A DNA stretch of 64,000 bases from Nocardioides caldifontis (GCF_008087345.1 NZ_VHIB01000001.1:1213619-1277618); one strand, 5' to 3'. Shown: positions 20,508 to 29,664, counted from the stretch's first letter. Translations and numbers: made by a program. Notes: generated by a model from the sequence alone, not told the origin.

Positions 20508-21166
20508 ATGAGCCTGCCCGCCACCCTGCAACGGTTCTGCGTGGCGGCGGAGAAGCTGCGCCTCGGCGCGACGTACGACTGGTGGCCGCAGATGGGCGGG
20601 CTCGTCTCTCCGCAGCAGCTCGAGCGGGCGGTCGACCACGTCGAGGACGCGCGTGCGAAGGGCGCCGAGGTGCTCGCCGGCGGTCGGGCGCGGCCGGACC
20701 TGGGGCCGACCTTCTACGAGCCGACGGTGCTCCGCGGTGTCACCAAGGAGATGAAGCACGGCGTCGAGGAAACCTTCGGACCGGTGACCACGATCCACAC
20801 CTAGCCGACGTCGACGAGGCGGTCGCGCTGGCGAACGACACCGACTACGGGCTCAACGCCAGCGTCTGGGGGCGCGACCTGGCGGCGGCCGAGCGGGTCG
20901 GCCGCCGGATCGAGGCGGCGAACGTCAACGTCAACGACGGGCTCGCCTGCTCCTACGCCTCGAAGGCGACGCCGTCCGGCGGGCTGAAGAGCTCCGGGGT
21001 GGGTGCCCGGCACGGCGACGCCGGGATGCTCGGGTACACCGACCCCGTGCACGTCGCCGTGCTGAAGAAGCAGGTGCTGACCACCCCGGGCGTCGAGCCG
21101 TTCGAGAAGCAGGTCAAGCAGACCGTCGCCTCGCTCAGGGCGATGCGCCGGCTCCGGCTCCGGTGA
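20508..21166 (+). pseudogene. Decayed succinate-semialdehyde dehydrogenase (GabD2-like)
   Basis: A Shine-Dalgarno, ATG and about six residues lead straight into the C-terminal part of a GabD2-type dehydrogenase (LRLGATYDW, VEDARAKGAEVLAGG, EETFGPV). The N-terminal 280 or so residues, with the cofactor site and the catalytic Glu and Cys, are missing. Translation in the first frame stops at about 20802. Homology continues in the +2 frame (DVDEAVALANDTDYGLNASVWG, GGLKSSGVGARHG) to 21166, so there is also a frameshift near 20795-20810. The deletion kept the promoter and start, which suggests an internal deletion rather than 5' loss. No active enzyme can be made. Confidence 0.85.
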
Positions 21167-21175
21167 GTCGTCGGC

Positions 21176-21379
21176 CTACGCGAGCAGCAGGACGCTGAGG
21201 ACGGCCAGGCTCACCAGTCCGAGCAGCCCCAGGGCCAGGGCGACCTGCGCTGCGGTCCGCATCGTCGGCGTGTGGTCGGTCTCGCCCGAGCGGTAGGCGA
21301 GCATGCGCACGATGCCCACCGGCAGTGCCCACAGGGTCACGATCAGGGAAGCCCCCCAGGCGACGAGCAACGGGCTCAT
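21176..21379 (-). CDS. Small two-helix membrane protein
   Basis: A 67-residue hypothetical protein with two hydrophobic segments (about residues 4-26 and 44-66) joined by a polar loop RSGETDHTPTMR. No family recognised. It lies between the broken dehydrogenase gene and the 22-bp repeat. The ATG lacks an obvious strong Shine-Dalgarno. Codon use is like that of the neighbours, which supports it being real. Confidence 0.55.
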   Translation of the reverse strand: MSPLLVAWGASLIVTLWALPVGIVRMLAYRSGETDHTPTMRTAAQVALALGLLGLVSLAVLSVLLLA

Positions 21380-21419
21380 GAGGTCGACGGTAACGCGGTG
21401 CCGCGCAGCACCGAACCGG

Positions 21420-21471
21420 GCGGCTCACGCGCCACGAGGGGCGGCTCAACGCGCCACGAGGGGCGGCTCGA
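21420..21471 (-). repeat. 22-bp dispersed repeat, two tandem copies
   Basis: 21428-21449 and 21450-21471 are tandem 22-bp units that differ at one base, with a partial unit at 21420-21427. The second is identical to 12-33. They lie 15 bp beyond the stop of the minus-strand dioxygenase gene, in the same orientation relative to the gene as at rarD. Confidence 0.85.
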
Positions 21472-21486
21472 CACGCTGGTGGTTCG

Positions 21487-22284
21487 TCAGGCGACCTGGA
21501 GGCTCCGCTTGGAGAGCCCCATCCAGTAGCCCTCGATCCGCTGCTCGCCGGGCACCGTCGGGTCGGTCGCGGCGCCGAGCGTCACGAACAGCGGCGTGTA
21601 GTGCTCGACGGTCGGGTGCGCGTAGGGCATCCCCGGAGCGAGGTCGCGGTACGACGCGAGCGTGTCGACGTCACCGCGGGCCAGGGCCTCGCCCGCCCAC
21701 GCGTCGAAGTCCTTCGACCAGCCCGGCGCCGTGGCCTCGATGCGGAACTCCTTCAGGAACGGCAGCCCGTGGGTGAGGAACCCCGACCCGATCACCAGCA
21801 CGCCCTCGTCGCGGAGCGGCCGCAGCCGGCGACCGATCTCGAGGAGCCGGCCCGGGTCGTGGGTGGGCATCGACATCTGCAGCACCGGGATGTCGCCCTC
21901 CGGGTACATGATCTTCAGCGGCACCCATGCGCCGTGGTCGAGCCCGCGGGTCGCGTGCTGGTGGACCGGCTCGGTGTCCGGCATCATCGCCGCGACCCGG
22001 GCGGCGAGGGCGGAGGCGTCGGGCGTCTCGTAGCGCTCGTCGTAGTAGCGCGGTGCGAAGCCACCGAAGTCGTAGATCAGCGGCGTGCCCGGCGCGGTGG
22101 CGCTCAGCATCAGCGGGGCCGACTCCCAGTGGGCCGAGACGATGAGGATCGCCTTCGGGCGGGGGAGGTCGGCGGCCCACGCCTTGAGCTGGCCGCTCCA
22201 CACCGGGTCGTCGAGAAGCGGCGGAGCGCCGTGCCCGATGTAGAGAGCGGGCATTCTGTCCGTGGTGGAGGGGCGTTCGGTCAT
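21487..22284 (-). CDS. Extradiol (LigB/DODA-type) dioxygenase
   Basis: A 265-residue class III extradiol ring-cleaving dioxygenase of the YgiD/4,5-DOPA dioxygenase type. His18 in IGHG and His52 in SAHWES are in the positions of the metal ligands, and YAHPTVEHYTPLF near the C-terminus carries the remaining conserved His residues. It would open catechol-type rings with O2 using a divalent metal; the physiological substrate is unknown. ATG 22284 has GGAGAG upstream. It is divergent from a MarR regulator with a palindrome between them, so it is probably controlled by that regulator. Confidence 0.85.
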   Translation of the reverse strand: MTERPSTTDRMPALYIGHGAPPLLDDPVWSGQLKAWAADLPRPKAILIVSAHWESAPLMLSATAPGTPLIYDFGGFAPRYYDERYETPDASALAARVAAMMPDTEPVHQHATRGLDHGAWVPLKIMYPEGDIPVLQMSMPTHDPGRLLEIGRRLRPLRDEGVLVIGSGFLTHGLPFLKEFRIEATAPGWSKDFDAWAGEALARGDVDTLASYRDLAPGMPYAHPTVEHYTPLFVTLGAATDPTVPGEQRIEGYWMGLSKRSLQVA

Positions 22285-22327
22285 GGTTCTCTCCCTGTGT
22301 GGTCCCTCTCAGGCTAAGCCGGAAAAG

Positions 22328-22339
22328 TTGAAGTATCAA
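22328..22339. promoter_or_regulatory. Candidate MarR operator in divergent promoter
   Basis: TTGAAGTATCAA contains the inverted repeat TTGA-N4-TCAA, typical of MarR sites. It lies in the 77-bp region between the dioxygenase and marR starts, so it can control both genes. Confidence 0.6.
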
Positions 22340-22361
22340 GTGACTGAGGTAGGGTGAAGGC

Positions 22362-22832
22362 ATGACGCGATGGCTCACCGAGGACGAGCTGGCCTCCTGG
22401 TTCCCCCTTGCCGGCGTCATGCTCAAGCTGAACCCTGCGCTCGACAGCCAGCTGCAGCGGGACTCTGACATGACGCACTTCGACTACCTCTGCCTGGCGA
22501 TGCTCTCGGAGGAGGACGACTGGACCACGACGATGAGCGCGCTCGCCGGACGCACGAACGCCTCCTTGTCGCGACTGTCCCACGTGATCACCAAGCTGGA
22601 GAAGCGCGGCTGGGTCTGCCGGTCCCGCTCCGAGGTCAGCCGACGGGTGACGATGGTCCGGATGACCGACGAGGGGTACAAGACGCTCGTCGCCGCGGCG
22701 CCCGGCCACGTCGAGACCGTCCGCTCGCTGGTCTACGAGGGGCTGAGCGACGAGGACGTCGCCGACCTCCACCGGCTGATGGCGCACATCCTCGACCGCA
22801 TCGAGAGCTCCGGCCTCAAGGCCCAGTGCTGA
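22362..22832 (+). CDS. MarR family transcriptional regulator
   Basis: A 156-residue winged-helix regulator. The recognition-helix region reads MSALAGRTNASLSRLSHVITKLEKRGWV and the wing RSRSEVSRRVTMVRMTDEG, both classical for MarR. Such dimers bind palindromes and release DNA when they bind phenolic ligands, which fits the divergent extradiol dioxygenase. It is likely autoregulated through the palindrome 23 bp upstream. Confidence 0.88.
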   Translation: MTRWLTEDELASWFPLAGVMLKLNPALDSQLQRDSDMTHFDYLCLAMLSEEDDWTTTMSALAGRTNASLSRLSHVITKLEKRGWVCRSRSEVSRRVTMVRMTDEGYKTLVAAAPGHVETVRSLVYEGLSDEDVADLHRLMAHILDRIESSGLKAQC

Positions 22833-22842
22833 ACGGGTCCCC

Positions 22843-23547
22843 TCAAGGGAGCCGCCAGTCCACCGGCTGACCGCCCTGGCGGACCAGCAGGTCGTCGACG
22901 CGGCTGAAGGGCCGCGAGCCGAAGAAGCCGCGCGAGGCCGACAACGGGCTCGGGTGCGGCGACTCGACCCAGGGGATCCCGCCGAGCAGCGGCTTGAGCT
23001 GCTGGGCGTCGCGCCCCCACAGGATCGCCGCCTTCGGGCCGGGCCGCGCGGCGAGCACCTCGATCGCCCGGTCCGTGACCGCCTCCCAGCCGCGTCCGCG
23101 GTGCGCGGCGGACTGGCCGGGGCGCACCGTGAGGCAGCGGTTGAGCAGCAGCACCCCGGCGTCCGCCCACGGGGTCAGGTCGCCGCTGGTCGGCGGCGGC
23201 ACACCGAGGTCGTCGACCAGCTCCTTGAAGATGTTGACCAGGCTCTTCGGCAGGGGCCGCACGTCCGGCGCGACCGAGAAGCTCAGCCCCACGGGGTGCC
23301 CCGGCGTGGGGTAGGGGTCCTGTCCCACGACCAGCACGCGGACGTCGGCCAGCGGCCGCTGGAACGCCCGCAGCACGTGCTCGCCGCGCGGGAGGTAGCC
23401 GTGCCCGGCCTCGAGCTCGGCGCGCAGGAACCGCCCCATCGCCTCGATCGTCGCCTCCACGGGCGCCAGCCCCTCGGCCCAGTCGGCGGCCATCAACCCG
23501 CGCTCGACCAGCGAGGCCAGCGTGGACCCGGTGCGTGCGGTCGTCAT
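22843..23547 (-). CDS. ung: Uracil-DNA glycosylase (family 1)
   Basis: A 234-residue base-excision repair enzyme that removes uracil from DNA. The catalytic water-activating loop is [11 protein letters not shown] (75-85) with Asp77, and the C-terminal DNA-intercalation loop is [13 protein letters not shown]. Length is ordinary. ATG 23547 overlaps the stop of the upstream GDSL lipoprotein gene by 4 bp (ATGA), so the two are co-translated. It converges with marR across 10 bp. Confidence 0.93.
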   Translation of the reverse strand: MTTARTGSTLASLVERGLMAADWAEGLAPVEATIEAMGRFLRAELEAGHGYLPRGEHVLRAFQRPLADVRVLVVGQDPYPTPGHPVGLSFSVAPDVRPLPKSLVNIFKELVDDLGVPPPTSGDLTPWADAGVLLLNRCLTVRPGQSAAHRGRGWEAVTDRAIEVLAARPGPKAAILWGRDAQQLKPLLGGIPWVESPHPSPLSASRGFFGSRPFSRVDDLLVRQGGQPVDWRLP

Positions 23548-24473
23548 CCCAGCTCCTCCAGCTTCTCGACCAGCGCCTCCGCCACGGCCGCCTGCCCCTC
23601 GGCGAAGGGGTGGAAGGCCAGTGCCCGGGTCTGGTCGGTCTCGATGCCGTTGACCCACGGGTCGTCGGAGCAGATCTCGTGACCCTCGGAGCGCTCGCGC
23701 ATGTCGAGGAACTCCGCCCCGGCGACCTCGGCCGCCTCCCGCAGCGCGTCGTCGAGCTCGACCTCCAGCTCGGCGACCATGGCGCGGTCGGAGTCGGTCA
23801 GCGGCAGGAGGTCGCACCCCTCCTCGGTCGAGGTCAGCCGCGGGTAGCCGACGACCACCACGGTCGCCCCGGGCGCCTTGTCCCGGATCCGGCGGACGAC
23901 GTCGGCCACCCGCCGCCCGGTCTCCTCGAGGACGGCACGCGGGTCGCCGTACCGCTCCTCGAGGGCCTCGCGGCAGGAGAGCTCGCCGCCGGAGGTGCGG
24001 GCGCAGCCGCCGACGAGCGAGGCGAACACGTCCTGGTCGTTGCCGCCGATCCCCACCGTGACCAGGTCGGTGGACGGCCGGACGGCGCGCAGCTGCGGCG
24101 GCACCTCGCCCCGCCCACCCGCGACGACCTGCGGGCCGGTGACGTCGCCGGTGTCCGCGCCGCTGCAGCTCACGTCGCGGAGCTCGAGGCCGAGCTCGGC
24201 GGCGACCAGCGCCGGATAGTTCGCCGAGGAGCGGAAGCACCCCTCGGCCAGGTCGGTGTCCGGCACCAGCGGTGCGGCGGTGAAGGAGTCGCCCAGCGCG
24301 ACGTACGACGCGAAGGGGGGCGGGCTCTCCGACGGGCTCCCCGACGGGGCCGTCGTGGAGCCAGGGTCGTCGGAGGAGCCGGAGCCCGACGCCACGTCGC
24401 ACCCCGTGACGACGAGCAGCGCGGCGAGCGCGACGGCGGCACGCCCGAGCCCCCGCGGGCGGTCAGCCGGCAC
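23544..24473 (-). CDS. SGNH/GDSL hydrolase lipoprotein
   Basis: A 309-residue exported esterase-like protein. A lipoprotein signal ends VVTGC with Cys25, followed by a Ser/Pro/Gly linker to about residue 50. The SGNH domain then shows block I (ALGDSFTA, catalytic Ser), block III (GIGGND) and a C-terminal FHPFAEGQ with the likely catalytic His. It resembles secreted actinobacterial lipases/esterases. GTG 24473 starts it; it overlaps the upstream hydrolase gene by 11 bp, in a three-gene leftward operon with ung. Confidence 0.85.
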   Translation of the reverse strand: MPADRPRGLGRAAVALAALLVVTGCDVASGSGSSDDPGSTTAPSGSPSESPPPFASYVALGDSFTAAPLVPDTDLAEGCFRSSANYPALVAAELGLELRDVSCSGADTGDVTGPQVVAGGRGEVPPQLRAVRPSTDLVTVGIGGNDQDVFASLVGGCARTSGGELSCREALEERYGDPRAVLEETGRRVADVVRRIRDKAPGATVVVVGYPRLTSTEEGCDLLPLTDSDRAMVAELEVELDDALREAAEVAGAEFLDMRERSEGHEICSDDPWVNGIETDQTRALAFHPFAEGQAAVAEALVEKLEELG

Positions 24474-25629
24474 TGCGCCCCCGGCCCTTGCCCGCGGTCG
24501 AGAGGCTCCGCGAGCCGGCGGAGGAGAAGCGACGCCGCGGGTTGGACCCGATCATCGGCTCGGCGTGCGCGGTCAGCCACTCGTCGAGCAGCCGCCAGGT
24601 CGTGCCGCGCGCCCGCCGGCCGGTGAGCATCCCGAGGTGGCCGCCGGGGACGACCTCGAACCGCACCTCGGGGGAGCCGGTGAGCAGCCCGACCACGGGC
24701 TCCACGCAGCTGACCGGCGCGATCACGTCGTCCGCGCCGCCGAACGCGAGCACGGGCACCGTGACGTCGGCGAACCTCAGCTCCCGCCCGTCGAGCTCGA
24801 CGGTGCCGGTGGCGACCTCGTTGTGGCGGATCATCCGGTGGTAGAGCTGCCCGAAGCTGCGGCCGGGGTAGGCGATCATGTTCGCGGTGAACCGGTCGAC
24901 GGCCTCGAGCTGCGCCAGGAAATCGGTGTCGTCGAGCTTCGCCAGGGTGACGAACGGCTTGGTGACCAGCTTGTTGAACGACGTCAGCTGGAAGGCGCTG
25001 CGCACCAACGGCTCGGGCATCCCGCCCATGAGCCGGTAGGCCAGCGAGATCGGGGACGCCTTGCTGCCGCCGGCGACGCCGAGCAGGGGACGGACGGGCG
25101 CGATCAGCGGCACCTGCGTGACGTCGACCGGCGAGCCGACCACCGTCACCGTCGCGATCGGCAGCTCCGGCCAGGCGGCCGCGGTCAGCAGCGAGATGAT
25201 CCCGCCGATGCTCCAGCCGACGACGTGCACCGGCCGGCCGCCGGCGTGCTCGCTGGTCCGCCGGACGGCCTCGGGGAGCACCTCGCTGACCCAGTGCTCC
25301 AACCCGAGGGCGCGGTCCTTGAAGGCGACCTGGCCGTACTCCACGAGGTACGTCGGACGCCCCTGCGTCACGAGGTGCTCGACGAGTGAGCAGCCGCGCC
25401 GGAGGTCGTAGCAGAGCGCCGGTGCGGCGAGCGGCGTCACCAGCAGGACCGGGTCACCGGTCTCCCGGACCCGTCCCGCCGGCCGGTAGTGGTAGAGCTC
25501 GCGCATCGGTCCGTCCTCGACGAGGGTCCGGGGCATCGGGCGGAGGTCGGCGACGCCGCCGTACAGCACCTTCTGGGCGACGTTGGCGGAGGCGGCGACT
25601 ATCTGGTCCGGCTTGGGGATCAGATCCAT
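24463..25629 (-). CDS. PhaC-like alpha/beta hydrolase
   Basis: A 388-residue protein related to polyhydroxyalkanoate synthase PhaC. The elbow GWSIGG puts Ser140 where true synthases have Cys (G-x-C-x-G), so a hydrolase or acyltransferase is more likely than a polymerase. A likely acid residue lies in FGGADDVIAP and His in PGGHLGML. The C-terminal 30 residues are basic and low in complexity. ATG 25629 follows a weak Shine-Dalgarno. It is the first gene of the operon with the GDSL lipoprotein and ung. Confidence 0.8.
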   Translation of the reverse strand: MDLIPKPDQIVAASANVAQKVLYGGVADLRPMPRTLVEDGPMRELYHYRPAGRVRETGDPVLLVTPLAAPALCYDLRRGCSLVEHLVTQGRPTYLVEYGQVAFKDRALGLEHWVSEVLPEAVRRTSEHAGGRPVHVVGWSIGGIISLLTAAAWPELPIATVTVVGSPVDVTQVPLIAPVRPLLGVAGGSKASPISLAYRLMGGMPEPLVRSAFQLTSFNKLVTKPFVTLAKLDDTDFLAQLEAVDRFTANMIAYPGRSFGQLYHRMIRHNEVATGTVELDGRELRFADVTVPVLAFGGADDVIAPVSCVEPVVGLLTGSPEVRFEVVPGGHLGMLTGRRARGTTWRLLDEWLTAHAEPMIGSNPRRRFSSAGSRSLSTAGKGRGRSAG

Positions 25630-25649
25630 GCGCGCAGCGTACTTCTCGG

Positions 25650-25667
25650 GGCCGCCCGGGGGCGGCC
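25650..25667 (-). terminator. Hairpin after otsA
   Basis: GGCCGCC (25650-25656) and GGCGGCC (25661-25667) form a 7-bp stem directly after the otsA stop, before the PhaC-like gene. No T-run. Confidence 0.5.
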
Positions 25668-25669
25668 GC

Positions 25670-27124
25670 TCAGCCGTCGCCCTCGGAGGGCCGCAGCCGC
25701 TTGCGGTGCTCGGGGCGGACCTCGGCGAGCCGGCCCATGAACTGCTGCGCCCACGCGGTCACGTCGTGGGACTGCACGGTCTTGCGCATCGCCTTCATCC
25801 GGCGGGCCAGCTCGCGAGGCTTGGCGGAGCGGGCCTCCATGATCGCGGCCTTCATGCCGTTGATGTCGTAGGGGTTGATCAGGAACGCCTGCTTGAGCTC
25901 GTCGGCCGCGCCGGCGAACTCCGAGAGCACCAGGGCGCCGCTCTCGTCCTCGCGGCAGGCGACGTACTCCTTGGCGACCAGGTTCATGCCGTCGCGCAGC
26001 GGGGTGACCACCATGATGTCGGCGGCCTTGAACATCGCCGCCATCTCCTCGCGGGGGTACGACGAGTGGAGGTAGCTGATCGCCGGGCGGCCGATCCGGC
26101 CGTAGTCGCCGTTGATGCGGCCCACCAGTCGGTCGATCTCGTCGCGGAGCCGGCGGTACTCGTCGACCCGCTCGCGGGACGGGGTGGCCACCTGGAGGAA
26201 CACCGCGTCCTCGACGCTCAGCGTCTCGTCGGCGAGGAGCTCGCCGAAGGCGCGCAGCCGGTCGTAGATCCCCTTGGTGTAGTCGAGCCGGTCGACGCCG
26301 AGCAGCACGTGGCGGGGGTTGCCGAGCTGGTCGCGGATCTCCCGGGCCCGCTCGGCGACGGCAGGGGTGCGCGAGAGCTCGGCGAGCCCCGCGAAGTCGA
26401 TCGAGATCGGGAACGCCGCGGCCTCCACGGTGCGGCCGTCGGGGAGGTAGACGAGGTCGCGGTGCGTCTTGTGACCGACCCGCTGCCGGACCAGCCGCAC
26501 GAAGTTCTGCGCGCCGCCCGGGCGCTGGAAGCCGACCAGGTCCGCTCCGAGCAGCCCCTCGAGGATCTGGCGCCGCCACGGCAGCTGGACGAAGAGCTCG
26601 AGCGGCGGGAACGGGATGTGCAGGAAGAAGCCGATGCGCAGGTCGGGACGGAGGTCGCGGAGCATCGCCGGCACCAGCTGCAGCTGGTAGTCGTGGACCC
26701 AGACCAGCCCGTCCTCCGCGGCGAGCGCGGCCGCCTTCTCGGCGAACCGCCGGTTGACCCGGACGTAGCTCTCCCACCACTCGCGGTGGAAGCTCGGCTT
26801 GGCCACCACGTCGTGGTAGAGCGGCCACAGCGTGCCGTTGGAGAACCCCTCGTAGAACTCCTCGATCTCGGGGGCGCTCAGCGAGACCGGGACCAGCCGC
26901 ATGCCGTTCTCGTCGAAGGGCTCCTCGGGGCCGTCCGGCCCGCCGTCCCACCCGACCCAGGCGCCGTCGTAGCTCTGCATGACCGGCTCCACGGCGGTGA
27001 CCAGACCACCGGGGGAGCGGCGCCACGTGCAGCTGCCGTCCTCGTTGACCACCCGGTCCACGGGCAGGCGGTTGGCCACGACCACCAGGTCGAACGTCGC
27101 GTCGCTGCCCGAGTCTCCGCCCAC
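25670..27124 (-). CDS. otsA: Trehalose-6-phosphate synthase
   Basis: A 484-residue GT20 glycosyltransferase that makes trehalose 6-phosphate from a nucleotide-activated glucose and glucose 6-phosphate. It starts with [10 protein letters not shown] and shows [17 protein letters not shown] and DRLDYTKGI, the standard family blocks that line the donor and acceptor sites. GTG 27124 has AAGGTAAAG upstream. The phosphatase otsB lies 1 kb away on the other strand. Together they make trehalose for osmotic and desiccation protection. Confidence 0.95.
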   Translation of the reverse strand: MGGDSGSDATFDLVVVANRLPVDRVVNEDGSCTWRRSPGGLVTAVEPVMQSYDGAWVGWDGGPDGPEEPFDENGMRLVPVSLSAPEIEEFYEGFSNGTLWPLYHDVVAKPSFHREWWESYVRVNRRFAEKAAALAAEDGLVWVHDYQLQLVPAMLRDLRPDLRIGFFLHIPFPPLELFVQLPWRRQILEGLLGADLVGFQRPGGAQNFVRLVRQRVGHKTHRDLVYLPDGRTVEAAAFPISIDFAGLAELSRTPAVAERAREIRDQLGNPRHVLLGVDRLDYTKGIYDRLRAFGELLADETLSVEDAVFLQVATPSRERVDEYRRLRDEIDRLVGRINGDYGRIGRPAISYLHSSYPREEMAAMFKAADIMVVTPLRDGMNLVAKEYVACREDESGALVLSEFAGAADELKQAFLINPYDINGMKAAIMEARSAKPRELARRMKAMRKTVQSHDVTAWAQQFMGRLAEVRPEHRKRLRPSEGDG

Positions 27125-27243
27125 GGCTTTACCTTACGGACCTGCCCGAGGGCCTCCGGCCGGCGGGTGAGTGGTCCCGACCGGACCCCGATCGCGGCGT
27201 GGGCTGAATGACACCGGTGTGGTTCACCCGTAGGATCGGGCGC

Positions 27244-27540
27244 ATGGATGCCGCGAACGCCTCCCCGCACAACGCCCCGGCCGTCGTCGGCGAGCTCTCC
27301 GCGCGCGACAAGGACGTCCTCGACTTCGAGCGCCAGTGGTGGAAGTACGCCGGCGCCAAGGAGCAGGCGGTCCGCGAGAAGTTCGACATGTCCTCGACGC
27401 GCTACTACCAGGTGCTCAACGCCCTGATCGACCGGCCGGAGGCGCTGGCCCACGACCCGCTGCTGGTCCGCCGGCTCCGCCGGCTGCGTGCTGCCCGCCA
27501 GCGTGCCCGCTCGGCGCGCCGCCTGGGCTTCGACGTCTGA
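27244..27540 (+). CDS. DUF3263 family protein
   Basis: A 98-residue protein. LSARDKDVLDFERQWWKY and SSTRYYQVLNALIDRP form the DUF3263 domain, a small actinobacterial helix-turn-helix-like domain of unknown target. The C-terminus is Arg-rich (RRLRRLRAARQRARSARR), consistent with nucleic-acid binding. It precedes a LytR_C protein by 13 bp, an order common in actinobacteria. ATG 27244 was chosen over ATG 27208 because the conserved domain starts soon after. Confidence 0.85.
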   Translation: MDAANASPHNAPAVVGELSARDKDVLDFERQWWKYAGAKEQAVREKFDMSSTRYYQVLNALIDRPEALAHDPLLVRRLRRLRAARQRARSARRLGFDV

Positions 27541-27553
27541 CGGAGGGTTCCCC

Positions 27554-28111
27554 ATGGCTCCCGCGCCCCGCCCGCGCCGCCGCTCCACCCAGGTGGCCGC
27601 CGCGCGCGCCGCCTACCGCGCCCGCGTGGAGGCCGCGCGCCCGCCGCGCCCCGACCAGGGGTTCGCGATGTCCTCGCCGGTGGCGCTGATGGCCGCCGCG
27701 GCAGTGGCGCTGGCCGGGGTCGGGTTCCTGCTCACCGACACCGACGAGGGGCCGGACACCGCGGTGCTCGCCTCCGCCCCGGCGCCGGTCGAGCCGACGG
27801 TCACGATCGAGGCGACCAAGCGCAAGCCGGCGGTGAAGCGCAGCACGGTCTACATCGACGTCTACAACAACTCCAACGTCACCGGGCTGGCCGGCAGCAC
27901 CGCCGCCCGCATCCAGAGCGCGGGGTGGCAGGTCGTCGGTTCCGACAACTGGTACGGCACGATCCCCGCGACCACGATCTACTACCCCGAGCGGCTCAAG
28001 GCCGCCGCGCAGCTGCTCTCGCGCGACCTCGGGATCGAGCGGGTCCTCCCTGCCGTCGACCCGATGAACAGGGACCGGCTGACGCTGATCCTCACCGCCG
28101 ACTTCGCCTGA
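27554..28111 (+). CDS. LytR C-terminal domain membrane protein
   Basis: A 185-residue protein with a basic cytoplasmic N-terminus (residues 1-36), one transmembrane segment (about 42-61), and an external LytR_C domain (VYIDVYNNSNVTGLAGSTAARI and following). LytR_C domains occur alone or at the end of LytR-CpsA-Psr enzymes that attach polymers to peptidoglycan; this one has no catalytic part. It probably assists cell-wall assembly. The Shine-Dalgarno GGAGGG is clear. It is co-transcribed with the DUF3263 gene. Confidence 0.85.
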   Translation: MAPAPRPRRRSTQVAAARAAYRARVEAARPPRPDQGFAMSSPVALMAAAAVALAGVGFLLTDTDEGPDTAVLASAPAPVEPTVTIEATKRKPAVKRSTVYIDVYNNSNVTGLAGSTAARIQSAGWQVVGSDNWYGTIPATTIYYPERLKAAAQLLSRDLGIERVLPAVDPMNRDRLTLILTADFA

Positions 28112-28154
28112 GCGGTCGACCCGCCCACCGCCGCGGTCTGGTTGGCTGGGGGCC

Positions 28155-29015
28155 ATGGAGTTCCTGACGCGCGCCGGTCGGCAGCGGTACGACGAGCTCG
28201 TGGCCGACGCCGCCCAGGGCGTGGTGTGCCTCGACTTCGACGGGGTGCTCGCGCCGATCGTCGACGACCCCAGCCAGGCCCACATCCACCCCGACGCGGC
28301 TGACGTCCTCGTCGACCTCGCCGCGCGGTTCCGCGGCGTGGCAGTGGTGACCGGGCGGCCGTGCCGTCAGGCGGTCACCCTCGGCGACCTCGACGCGGTC
28401 GGACGCCGGATCCTCGAGGCCGGCCAGGACCTGCAGGTGCTGGGGCAGTACGGCAACGAGCGCTGGTCGGCGAGCTCGGGCCGGGTGGTCAGCCCCCGCC
28501 CGCCGCGCGGCCTGGCCTCCTTCGTCGCCGAGCTCCCGGACCTGCTCCGCCGGGAGGGGCTGGAGGACGCCCACCTGGAGCAGAAGAGCCTCGCGGTCGC
28601 GGTGCACACCCGGCGGATGGCCGACCCGGTCGGGGCGCTCGAGCGGCTCACGCCGGTGCTGCGCAAGGCGGCGGCCAGGTACGACCTCGCCCTCGAGCCC
28701 GGGCGGATGGTCGTCGAGGTCCGCGCCCCGGGGATGAACAAGGGCAACGCGGTGCGCACCCTCCAGAAGGAGCTGCACGCCGACGCGATGATGTTCGTCG
28801 GCGACGACCTCGGCGACGTCGACGCGTTCGAGGCGATCATCGACCTACGCCGCCGCGGGATGGTCGGGTTCCTGGTCTGCTCGGGCTCCCAGGAGCAGCG
28901 GGCGCTCGTCGAGCTGGCCGACCTGCTGGTCGACGGCCCCGACGGCGTGATGCAGCTCCTCAAGCAGATCGTGGCCGACCTGCCGCCGCCCGACGCCGAC
29001 GCTCCCGGGCGCTGA
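28155..29015 (+). CDS. otsB: Trehalose-6-phosphate phosphatase
   Basis: A 286-residue HAD-superfamily phosphatase that completes trehalose synthesis. Motif I is LDFDGVLAP with Asp27 as nucleophile and Asp29 as acid/base; motif IV is VGDDLGDVDAF near residue 215; GMNKGNAV contains the conserved Lys. It is on the plus strand downstream of the LytR_C gene. Its last 56 bp overlap the 3' end of a gene on the opposite strand. Confidence 0.93.
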   Translation: MEFLTRAGRQRYDELVADAAQGVVCLDFDGVLAPIVDDPSQAHIHPDAADVLVDLAARFRGVAVVTGRPCRQAVTLGDLDAVGRRILEAGQDLQVLGQYGNERWSASSGRVVSPRPPRGLASFVAELPDLLRREGLEDAHLEQKSLAVAVHTRRMADPVGALERLTPVLRKAAARYDLALEPGRMVVEVRAPGMNKGNAVRTLQKELHADAMMFVGDDLGDVDAFEAIIDLRRRGMVGFLVCSGSQEQRALVELADLLVDGPDGVMQLLKQIVADLPPPDADAPGR

Positions 29016-29424
29016 GGGCCGGGTAACCGCCGTCGGCCAGCCCGGCCAGCCTCTCGAACGGGTTGTGCACCACCGGGTCACCGCCGCGCAGCCACGACCA
29101 GCCGGCGGCCAGCAGGTACAGCACCAGGAACGGGAGCCCCAGCGAGGCGGCGTACTGCCAGGCGTGACGCTCCTCGTGGGCGAGCAGCCGGGGCCGCTCC
29201 TCGAAGAGCTCGGGGCCGTGCTTGGTGAGCACGACGTCGCCGACGGTGAACGCAGACGCCACGGGGACGGGGAGCCGGTAGCCGGTGCCGAGCACCAGCC
29301 CGCGCGGCCCGCGGCGGAACCTGACCCGGCCGGCGACCCCGACCAGCAGGCCGAGCGGCGTCGACAGGTTGACCGCGTTGAGCACGCTGCGCGGCTGCCA
29401 GGGGCTCAGGGGCCAGCGGGTCAT
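28960..29424 (-). CDS. Small membrane protein with HExxH motif
   Basis: A 154-residue protein of no named family that I know. Residues 83-87 are HEERH, a perfect HExxH zincin motif within LLAHEERHAWQY. A hydrophobic segment (about 96-112) follows, then a conserved-looking HNPFERLAGLADGGY. It may be a minimal metallopeptidase or an inactive relative; no third zinc ligand can be assigned. Its last 56 bp overlap the end of otsB on the other strand. ATG 29424 is preceded by GAGGAGC. Confidence 0.7.
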   Translation of the reverse strand: MTRWPLSPWQPRSVLNAVNLSTPLGLLVGVAGRVRFRRGPRGLVLGTGYRLPVPVASAFTVGDVVLTKHGPELFEERPRLLAHEERHAWQYAASLGLPFLVLYLLAAGWSWLRGGDPVVHNPFERLAGLADGGYPALSARERRRRAAAGRPRSA

Positions 29425-29521
29425 CGCTCCTCCTCGTGACGGTCCTCGTGACGGTGGACACCGATCTCAGATCCCGGGACCGATGTGCACATCTTGAGAC
29501 ACCCGCCTAGTGTTGTCCTCG

Positions 29522-29652
29522 CTCATCGAGAGGGGCAGAGGGACACGGCCCGCTGAAGCCCCGGCAACCCGCCACAGCAGATCACCTCCGACGCGCTGCG
29601 GTCACGGTGCTAAGTCCGTCCCGGCGTGAAGGTCTCGGCCGGGGAAGATGAG
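29522..29652 (+). ncRNA. SAM riboswitch (S-box) upstream of thrC
   Basis: The closing stem P1 is CTCATC (29522-29527) with GATGAG (29647-29652). Conserved cores are present: AGAGGGGCAGAGGGAC near the 5' side, GAAGCCCCGGCAACC (29555-29569) and GGTGCTAAGTCC (29606-29617), as in the SAM-I family. P1 abuts the thrC Shine-Dalgarno (29653-29660). With no terminator hairpin seen, control is probably at translation: ligand-bound RNA should reduce expression of thrC-cysO. Confidence 0.92.
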
Positions 29653-29664
29653 AAGGAGGACTCC

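Noticed and set aside
21420..21471. Possible start of a CRISPR array
   Set aside because: The 22-bp units are directly adjacent with no spacers, and no cas genes are present.
24463..25629. Polyhydroxyalkanoate synthase
   Set aside because: The nucleophile is Ser (GWSIGG) instead of the Cys required by PhaC, and no other PHA genes are nearby.
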